Source: Cyanobacteria bacterium UBA11370
Lineage (GTDB): Bacteria; Cyanobacteriota; Cyanobacteriia; Cyanobacteriales; Coleofasciculaceae
Direction of reading: 5' to 3'
NCBI GenBank assembly: GCA_003486645.1
Contig: DNGI01000460.1
Location: forward strand, 1-5,767
DNA length: 5,767 nt
Part shown: one piece after another, positions 1-5,767 of the stretch
Layout of the letters: the number at the start of each line of letters is the position of its first letter
How positions within the stretch are numbered: the stretch's first letter is position 1
Translations under genes and position numbers: made by a program
Notes under the pieces: generated by a model
The model's database searches: none
Seen by the model: the letters and a program-made list of their open reading frames with translations, nothing else
Told to the model about the DNA's origin: nothing

Positions 1-3000
1 ACGTTCAATGCTGAGGCTTTCAAAGCAAAGCTGATGGAGAAGATTGCTGCTATTATTCCTAACAATGAGGAAGATGCAAAAAAATTCAAAGAAAGCAATG
101 AACTTGATTCTGTAAAACAGGATGTATCTTCACAAGTTACTGAAGAGCAAAAACAAGCGGCTGGTCCAATTGAGGAGAAAACTAAGGAAGCTCCTAATAC
201 TAGTGGTGTTGAACCCAAACCCGTAACTCCCATGCAACCCCCTCAAGCGGGTTCTCCACCGCAAGATATTGGTGCAGAACAGGCAGCACCGAAGCCCAAG
301 CCTGACTCTGAAATATCAGCACCTCTGAAGGCAAATAGCCAAGAACTGGATCAAGAGTTGGCTAAGGCTAAAGTATCGGAAGAAACACTAGAAAAAAAAT
401 CAAATGAACCCCAGTTTGTGGAAGCTGTAGGTGCTAAGAAAGAGGCACAAACCCACGCCCAAGAAGCACCACAAACCTATCGTCAGGATGAAAAAGCTAC
501 TATCAATAAGGCTCAAGCTGAAGCCAAGACGACTAGCCAAACCCAGCTAGAAGGAATGCACGGTGAGCGATCGCAACTGTTGACTCAGGTGATGGGCGCT
601 CAGAGTGAAACTCAGGGCAAAGATACTCAGGAACGGACTAAAATCGCTAACGAAATTAATGGTATCTACGAAACTACTAAGAAAGAAGTCGAAACTGTCC
701 TCAGTAATATAGATGGGGAAGTTACGAAGAAGTTTGATGCAGGTGCAGCAACAGCTAAACAGATATTTGAGAATCATGTTGACAAAGAAATGGCGGCGTG
801 GGAGCAGCAGCGTTATGGTGAGTGGTATGACGTAACAGGATGGGATGAACGAGTTAGTGATGCTTGGAATGGGTTGCCACCAGAGGTAAATCAATTCTTT
901 GTCGATGGGCGGCAAATGTATCTTGATTCAATGGATGCCACCCTGACTGACATTGCTAATTTTGTTGCCCAAAAGTTGAATGAGGCTAAACAAAAAATTA
1001 CTGAGGGCAAACAGAAAATCCAAAAACACGTGGCGGGTTTGCCGGAAAATCTCAGGCAAGTAGGGCAAGAAGCCGCACAGAACATTCAAGGTAAGTTTGA
1101 TCAGTTAGAGGAGAGTGTTAATAACAAGCAGGATGAGTTAATCGACTCCCTGGCACAGAAATATAGTGAGAACCTCCAACAGCTTGATGCCGAAATCGAG
1201 AAGAAGAAAGAAGAAAATAAGGGTCTGAAAGATAAGGCTAAAGATGCCATTGTGGGAACAGTTCAAACCATCATGCAATTGAAAGATATGCTGATGGGCG
1301 TGTTGGCAAAAGCAGCAGGTGCGATCGACAAGATTATTTTAGACCCGATTGGTTTCTTGGGGAATTTGGTTTCTGGGATTAAGAAAGGGTTTCAAAACTT
1401 TGTCGGCAATATTTGGGAACATCTCAAGAAAGGGCTGCTGGGTTGGCTGACAGGTACGATGGCAAAGGCAGGCATTCAGATGCCAGAAAGTTTTGACCTC
1501 AAGAGCATCTTTACCTTAGTAATGCAGGTGCTGGGATTTGCGTATGATGCGATCAAGTCACGAACAGTAAAGGCACTAGGCAAGAATGGAGAGAAGATTT
1601 TCAATGCGTTGGAAACGACGTTTGAAATCTTCGTGATCTTGAAAAACGAAGGACTTGCAGGTCTGTGGAAGTTCATCCAGGATAAGATTGGGGACTTGAA
1701 AGTGATGGTAATTGATACCATCCAGAATTTTGTCATTGAGAGCGTGATTAAGCAGGGAGTTTTGTGGGTTATTAGCCTGTTGAACCCAGCATCAGCGTTT
1801 GTTAAAGCCTGCAAGATGATCTACGACGTTATCATGTTCTTCATTGAGCGCGGTAGCCAGATTGTAGAGTTGGTGAACGCGGTAATGGAGTCGGTGAAAG
1901 CTATTGCTAGTGGTGCAGTGGATGGGGCAGCAAAGTTGATTGAGAATGCTCTATCTACTGCATTGCCAGTGGTGATTAGCTTCATGGCAAGTCTGTTGGG
2001 CTTGGGTGGTATTAGTGAGAAGATTCAGGACATTATTGGCAAGGTTAAAGAGCCAATTGATAAGGCGATCGATTGGTTGATTGCTCAGGCGGTGCAGTTT
2101 GCCAAGAAGATTGGTAAGGCGATCGGGTTTGGGAAGGATGAGAAGGGTAAGGACAACAAGGATGGTGAGCCTAACAAGCTTGAGGATAGTGAAGTTGGCA
2201 AAACAATCAACTTCAGCGCCAAGGGCGAGAGCCATCGTCTGTGGATAGACATCAAGGGAACCTCAGTTACAGTCATGGTTGCCAGCGAGGTGAGTCCAGT
2301 CGAGACGAAGCTTAAAGATTGGCAAAGGCAGCTTGATGCCAACAAAGAACTTTTGGGGGAAAAGCGTCCACAGGCTCTGTCCTTTCTTGGTACCGCCCGT
2401 GAACGCCTTGGTATTACTCAGCAGGAAGGTGAGGAAACTACTAGAGATATGCAGACAGCTCAGCAGCAGCCACAGAATGAAGCCGCTGTGGATCAAGCTG
2501 AGGAGGCAGACAATAAAACTGAGCAAGCAGAACAAAGTCTTGCAGATATTATTAAACAGTTGTTTGAGCTGTTCGGTGAGCAAGATACAACTGAAGCAGT
2601 TAGCCTTCCATCTAGGGGAGTGATCGATGAGACAAAGAAACGACTAGATGATGAAAATAAATGGCTTAAAGAGTCGCAACACGAAGCTGAAAGCGAGTAC
2701 GAAAAAAGAAAATCAGCAAACGAGCCTCAGCAAGGAGATTGGGGAAGATTTAAAAAGGATCTAGAACAGTACGCATCTAGGTTGAAATTTGGAGGATACT
2801 CCAAACGGCTGGAAGAGATCCTAGGTAACTGGGAGGCGGCTGAGGCGCTCCTAAAAGGGGCACCTGACGATAAATCCGAGTTAATCGAGGAATTTAACCA
2901 AGGACAGAAAGATGCTGAGGAACTGAATCAAGAACTTAAGAAGCTACCCCAAGAGCGACCTAAAAAACCAATAGAAGAAAGTTCATCCAAGGAGCAGCAA

Positions 3001-3672
3001 GATGAAGAAAAAATCAATCTTAAAGACAAGCGATCGCTTAGAGTAGCTCCTACATCCTCAAAAGGTCAACTTGTTAGTAGTCGTCAGGAGCAGCTACCTT
3101 ATGCGGTGGCAAAAGCAGTAGATGACTTACAAACTACTATGAATGATTTGTATCGAGAAGAGGCAAAGTTTGGTGACGGTAGTAGTGCCTTCTTGGTAAT
3201 GTTGGAACAGTTTGCTGGTGGAGTAGGTAATGCTCCAGTTCCGTTAACTGCAAAAATCGAAAAAGATAAAGAAACTGGAAAACTAGAAGTCAAAGAGTTC
3301 CTCCATCGAGAGAAGTGTAAGAGTTACATTGACGGTTTTAGAAGAATTCTAAGGGAATTAGATGCGAAAATAAAGAATGAACTTCAGAAAAACGCCTTAA
3401 CCCAAGGTGTTATACCCAGAATTGAACACGAAATTGATAAAATGGAGGAAGCCATAAAATGGGCAGATAAATTTAAAGGAGGCCATATTTCAGAGGATCG
3501 TATCGAGGAAAGTCTAGAAATTTATACGTGGGCGAAGGCCCACAGGGAGCAATTTGACTTGATTTTCGTGAAAGAAAAAATAAATGAAATACAAGAATTG
3601 AAAAAAAAGGTAGAAGCCAAAAATAAAGAGTTGTCAAAAAAACAAGAAGAGTCACAAGAAGATAATACATAA
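1..3672 (+). CDS. Large helical eCIS-associated (DUF4157-context) protein, 5' partial
   Basis: The frame is open from base 1 to TAA at 3670-3672. The ATG at 34 (residue 1 here) is probably internal, because the codons before it (TFNAEAFKAKL) run smoothly into the same helix and no start signal is visible. Layout: a Pro/Lys/Glu linker with a PKPVTPM motif (about 54-93); a long charged coiled-coil-like region (about 110-400); a block of amphipathic and hydrophobic helices (about 402-706) with DPIGF at 437-441, LLNP near 582-585, FIERGSQ at 603-609 and a glycine-rich LGLGG near 655-659; a predicted small beta module (about 725-752); a Gln/Glu linker; and a charged C-terminal region (about 850-1212). 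There is no signal peptide or classical membrane anchor in the visible part. The layout and the PKPVTPM linker resemble, from memory, the long proteins carrying an N-terminal DUF4157 domain near contractile injection systems. Such proteins are regarded as cargo or toxin carriers. No catalytic motif is visible. The family call is moderately confident; function is inferred. Confidence 0.72.
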   Translation, partial: TFNAEAFKAKLMEKIAAIIPNNEEDAKKFKESNELDSVKQDVSSQVTEEQKQAAGPIEEKTKEAPNTSGVEPKPVTPMQPPQAGSPPQDIGAEQAAPKPKPDSEISAPLKANSQELDQELAKAKVSEETLEKKSNEPQFVEAVGAKKEAQTHAQEAPQTYRQDEKATINKAQAEAKTTSQTQLEGMHGERSQLLTQVMGAQSETQGKDTQERTKIANEINGIYETTKKEVETVLSNIDGEVTKKFDAGAATAKQIFENHVDKEMAAWEQQRYGEWYDVTGWDERVSDAWNGLPPEVNQFFVDGRQMYLDSMDATLTDIANFVAQKLNEAKQKITEGKQKIQKHVAGLPENLRQVGQEAAQNIQGKFDQLEESVNNKQDELIDSLAQKYSENLQQLDAEIEKKKEENKGLKDKAKDAIVGTVQTIMQLKDMLMGVLAKAAGAIDKIILDPIGFLGNLVSGIKKGFQNFVGNIWEHLKKGLLGWLTGTMAKAGIQMPESFDLKSIFTLVMQVLGFAYDAIKSRTVKALGKNGEKIFNALETTFEIFVILKNEGLAGLWKFIQDKIGDLKVMVIDTIQNFVIESVIKQGVLWVISLLNPASAFVKACKMIYDVIMFFIERGSQIVELVNAVMESVKAIASGAVDGAAKLIENALSTALPVVISFMASLLGLGGISEKIQDIIGKVKEPIDKAIDWLIAQAVQFAKKIGKAIGFGKDEKGKDNKDGEPNKLEDSEVGKTINFSAKGESHRLWIDIKGTSVTVMVASEVSPVETKLKDWQRQLDANKELLGEKRPQALSFLGTARERLGITQQEGEETTRDMQTAQQQPQNEAAVDQAEEADNKTEQAEQSLADIIKQLFELFGEQDTTEAVSLPSRGVIDETKKRLDDENKWLKESQHEAESEYEKRKSANEPQQGDWGRFKKDLEQYASRLKFGGYSKRLEEILGNWEAAEALLKGAPDDKSELIEEFNQGQKDAEELNQELKKLPQERPKKPIEESSSKEQQDEEKINLKDKRSLRVAPTSSKGQLVSSRQEQLPYAVAKAVDDLQTTMNDLYREEAKFGDGSSAFLVMLEQFAGGVGNAPVPLTAKIEKDKETGKLEVKEFLHREKCKSYIDGFRRILRELDAKIKNELQKNALTQGVIPRIEHEIDKMEEAIKWADKFKGGHISEDRIEESLEIYTWAKAHREQFDLIFVKEKINEIQELKKKVEAKNKELSKKQEESQEDNT
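567..574. repeat. HIP1 octamer GCGATCGC
   Basis: This is a perfect copy of the palindromic HIP1 octamer, which is highly over-represented in many cyanobacterial genomes. It lies inside the first gene and points to a cyanobacterial host that has carried this DNA long enough to acquire the site. Confidence 0.85.
2581..3672 (+). other. Variable C-terminal region of the large protein, candidate effector tip
   Basis: This covers residues 850-1212 of the first gene, after the Gln/Glu-rich linker. Residues 850-1020 are highly charged, helical and low in complexity. Residues about 1025-1125 look like a compact domain with KFGDGSSA at 1045-1052, then LHREKCKSY at 1090-1098 and a Leu-rich helix to about 1109. 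From memory this spacing (FGDGS/T, then H..K...Y, then a helix) recalls a short domain found at the C-termini of Rhs-like and other polymorphic proteins, but the resemblance is loose. The final 60 residues are a Lys/Glu coiled-coil-like tail. The position fits where polymorphic toxins carry their exchangeable payload. No nuclease, ADP-ribosyltransferase, protease or deaminase signature can be seen, so toxicity is only a hypothesis. Confidence 0.35.
3030..3037. repeat. HIP1 octamer GCGATCGC
   Basis: This is a second perfect HIP1 copy. It lies in the C-terminal part of the first gene, in the AT-richer section, so that section also looks resident in a cyanobacterial genome rather than newly arrived from elsewhere. 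Confidence 0.85.
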
Positions 3673-3722
3673 AAGAAAACTTATGATAGAGAAGGTCGTG
3701 GCTAGAGACAAAATGAGAACAA

Positions 3723-5564
3723 ATGAAAATTCCTCAACCAACAGCTAGGGATAGCCAAGTAATTAAGCATGTAGGTTTCATTAGACAGAGACAAGCTGGC
3801 GTGTCTCCCATTCAGCCGAATGATTTTCTCTTCTTTTGTGACTTGCAAGATCGCGCTTTAGATGGGCTAAATCTGTCGCAAGTAGAGTTTTTGGGGTGCC
3901 GTCTCAACGGGACTTCTTTTCGGGACACCATCTTGCAGGGCGCACGATTCATTGGCTGTTTCTCGTCCTATCACGGCTCACCAACTGACTTTCGGCACTC
4001 TTCTTGGCAGGATGCATCTTTTAGCGATTCACATTTGTACTGCATACACGACCAGGATGTATCAGACAACTGGCACTGGCCGGATGAGGTAGCAGATGCT
4101 GCCTGGGACACCCTTGCTTCCCGCAATGATGTTAGATACCGTGGCGCTTGCAAGTTAGGGGAGTTAAATAATCGAGTAGTTGCTCCGCTGTTAGCTTGTC
4201 TACTTGCTGATGGGGAATGGGAGGTGCGCGGGGTTGCCCTTGAAGCACTACAACGGTTACGAGGATATGAGAAATTTCCCTACCGAGACTCGATCATGTT
4301 GGAGTGGATGTTCTTATGCCTTGGAGACGAGCATTCCCTTGTTAGGCGGAAAGCTACAAAACTTGTTGAGGATTTATCACCTCCGGATCATATATTGCTC
4401 ACCTCGACTCGCAGGATGATGGGGCATTTGAGGAAAGAAAAACTTGCCGGTTTGCGTGCTGCGATTGAATTATGCCTACTGGACGCAAGGTATTCTCGTT
4501 TAGTGAACCCCAAGATCGTAGAAAGCCTCCTAAGAGATGAGATACCAGAGGTGCGTGACGAGTCGGATCGCCTTTTACTCGAATATACCGATGCCCGCAC
4601 AGCAATTCATGTAAAAGAGACAGCACTTTCGGATAACCACTCTCAAGAAACAGGAAACCAGGCAATAGCAGCATCTGATTTTCCATCGCAAGTCCCTAAA
4701 TACAGAGAAACTCCCGATCGCTCCTTTACTATCGAAGGCGAGATATACAGGTTACAACGACGTCCAATGCACTCGCACATCGTTGTGAATGATAATTACC
4801 AGGGAATTCGGGTTCTAGATCCGTGGATTGGAACGGATGTGATTCAAGTTGGCTTCACGCAAGGGTACGACACATACGGAATGATCGATGGTTGGTGTTT
4901 CCGTTCAGACGGCAAAGCCGTGTTGATCTTAAACGAAGACAGCCGCAGCGCGTGTTTGCTTTCCCTAAAGGCTGAGGGTGTTTCATATGACTTAAAGTGC
5001 CCGCCTCTACAACAAATCATTGACCTGCGCTATTTATGGGAAAATGACTCATTGTGGCTCACTGGTGGCAAATCATTTGCATACTTTAACCTACAGTGGC
5101 AAGATGGTGAGCTAGCCTTTGTGGAGAAGGCTAGGGTAAACGCTAGGATAGCCAATACAGCTTGGTGTCGGGCACTTGGCACCATTCAAGTTTTGAATTC
5201 CCAAGTATTGCGGGTGGAGCCAGATAAAGCCCAGATGCTCTACTACGACTCATCTAAGCAACCTGAAACATTCGGGGTGCTAAGCTGGTGTGACGAGGCT
5301 AAGTGGTCAGTACCTGCTTTAGAGTATGTACCTGTAATGGCTTTTCACAAAGAGCATATGTTTCTTATGTACGAACATGAAGTTCATGCCATTAATCAGC
5401 AGGGAATGGTAGAGACTATCTATGATGTACCTGAAGGTTTTTATTGTACTGGAGTAGATACGCTCCCCTCCCAAGATACTTACTCTGCGGCGCTTGTTAT
5501 AGCTTGCACTTCCTTAAGTGAGCCAAAACATAGCCAAATTTTGGTCTACAGGCTGGATGATTAA
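3723..5564 (+). CDS. Pentapeptide-repeat / HEAT-repeat protein with beta-rich C-terminal half
   Basis: The protein has 613 residues. The ATG at 3723 is the first possible start, since an in-frame TGA lies at 3714-3716; the ribosome binding site is weak (GAGAA just upstream, no clear AGGAG). Residues 44-79 form pentapeptide repeats, with Leu or Phe every fifth residue (46, 51, 56, 61, 66, 71, 76). A second short run follows at 90, 95, 100 and 105 in a shifted phase. Residues about 120-295 are helical with HEAT-like pairs, for example the helices around EVRGVALEALQRL (167-179) and LVRRKATKLVEDL. After a polar linker (about 300-331), residues 332-613 are rich in short beta strands and turns such as WQDGELAF (from 459), which suggests a propeller-like fold without a clear blade consensus. 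No signal peptide, membrane segment or catalytic motif is visible, so a cytoplasmic binding scaffold is likely. It lies 50 bases after the large helical gene, probably in one operon. A partner, loader or immunity role is inferred from context only. Confidence 0.85.
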   Translation: MKIPQPTARDSQVIKHVGFIRQRQAGVSPIQPNDFLFFCDLQDRALDGLNLSQVEFLGCRLNGTSFRDTILQGARFIGCFSSYHGSPTDFRHSSWQDASFSDSHLYCIHDQDVSDNWHWPDEVADAAWDTLASRNDVRYRGACKLGELNNRVVAPLLACLLADGEWEVRGVALEALQRLRGYEKFPYRDSIMLEWMFLCLGDEHSLVRRKATKLVEDLSPPDHILLTSTRRMMGHLRKEKLAGLRAAIELCLLDARYSRLVNPKIVESLLRDEIPEVRDESDRLLLEYTDARTAIHVKETALSDNHSQETGNQAIAASDFPSQVPKYRETPDRSFTIEGEIYRLQRRPMHSHIVVNDNYQGIRVLDPWIGTDVIQVGFTQGYDTYGMIDGWCFRSDGKAVLILNEDSRSACLLSLKAEGVSYDLKCPPLQQIIDLRYLWENDSLWLTGGKSFAYFNLQWQDGELAFVEKARVNARIANTAWCRALGTIQVLNSQVLRVEPDKAQMLYYDSSKQPETFGVLSWCDEAKWSVPALEYVPVMAFHKEHMFLMYEHEVHAINQQGMVETIYDVPEGFYCTGVDTLPSQDTYSAALVIACTSLSEPKHSQILVYRLDD

Positions 5565-5621
5565 TTGAGGATGGGTAAGGTGTAGATAGATCAGCAAGTA
5601 GAGAAACAGTTAGAAAATGCC

Positions 5622-5737
5622 AAATGACGATAAATGGAGAGAAGCAAGTAAGTAATTTAACCCAATAACGTCAAGAAATATTGCAGCATTTAGGGAAGTA
5701 TTGCTGTCATTATTATTTAATAAGCTGTTCGTCATTT
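5622..5737. repeat. 9-bp inverted repeat AAATGACGA / TCGTCATTT
   Basis: AAATGACGA at 5622-5630 is exactly complementary in reverse to TCGTCATTT at 5729-5737, with 98 bases between the arms. Pairing does not extend in either direction. The spacing is too long for an intrinsic terminator hairpin. Related GTCA motifs also occur at 5670-5673, 5706-5709 and 5748-5751. It could be part of a mobile-element end, a protein binding region, or chance in AT-rich DNA. Confidence 0.35.
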
Positions 5738-5742
5738 AAACC

Positions 5743-5755
5743 TTATTGTCAATAA
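5743..5755. promoter_or_regulatory. Palindrome TTATTG-T-CAATAA, possible operator
   Basis: This is a perfect 6+6 palindrome around one central base, 188 bases before-to-after the end of the second gene and 12 bases from the window edge. It contains TTGTCA (5746-5751), which could serve as a -35 element for a gene to the right, but the matching -10 would fall outside the window. No known regulator site is recognised. Confidence 0.2.
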
Positions 5756-5767
5756 TTACAGAATCCT

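Noticed and set aside
2333..2623. 96-codon + strand frame inside the first gene
   Set aside because: It is a frame-shifted shadow of a continuous long coding frame, with no ribosome binding site and no recognisable domain.
547..3670. Minus-strand open frames of 64-122 codons opposite the first gene
   Set aside because: They are rich in Leu, Ser, Cys and Phe, as expected from reading a Lys/Glu-rich gene backwards. They overlap each other and lack start signals.
3682..3687. TATGAT as a -10 promoter element for the second gene
   Set aside because: No -35-like hexamer lies at the right distance. The nearest TTGTCA (3631-3636) is 45 bases away, so co-transcription with the first gene is simpler.
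3971..4686. Short frames on both strands inside the second gene
   Set aside because: They lie within the pentapeptide and HEAT coding region, whose own frame is intact and shows clear repeats.
5593..5650. AGCAAGTA direct repeat (5593-5600 and 5643-5650)
   Set aside because: Two 8-base copies 50 bases apart, without further units or flanking similarity, can easily occur by chance.
5684..5706. CAGCA / TGCTG hairpin as a terminator
   Set aside because: The stem is only 5 bp with a 13-base loop, and no T-run follows. It would be unstable.

Overview
The window looks like accessory DNA from a cyanobacterium. Two perfect copies of the cyanobacterial HIP1 octamer GCGATCGC (567-574, 3030-3037) and several 7-of-8 matches (for example 1321, 2065, 2119, 4714) support this. 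Base composition is moderate, about 30-50% GC in the 60-base lines counted by hand. The species cannot be named from the sequence.

There are two genes, both on the + strand. The first fills bases 1-3672 and is cut by the left edge: its frame is open to base 1, and the 11 codons before the first visible ATG read like family sequence. It encodes a very long, Lys/Glu/Gln-rich, mostly helical protein. In order it has a Pro-rich linker, a long coiled-coil-like stretch, a 300-residue block of amphipathic/hydrophobic helices, a small predicted beta module, and a charged C-terminal region ending in a short domain with an FGDGSS motif. From memory, this layout matches the large proteins that follow a DUF4157 (eCIS core) domain in loci for extracellular or thylakoid-anchored contractile injection systems. 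The DUF4157 domain itself would lie upstream, outside the window. The last ~360 residues do not match anything I can name and could be a variable effector tip.

The second gene (3723-5564) starts 50 bases downstream and is probably co-transcribed. It encodes a 613-residue protein with three parts: pentapeptide repeats, HEAT-like helical repeats, and a beta-rich C-terminal half that could be a propeller. All three are binding scaffolds, with no visible catalytic site. An adaptor, chaperone/loader or immunity partner for the first protein is a reasonable hypothesis, but it is not shown by the sequence.

The last 203 bases (5565-5767) hold no convincing gene or terminator. They contain a 9-bp inverted repeat, a 13-bp palindrome, repeated GTCA motifs, and a doubtful interrupted coding remnant. 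No RNA gene, CRISPR array or complete insertion sequence was seen.
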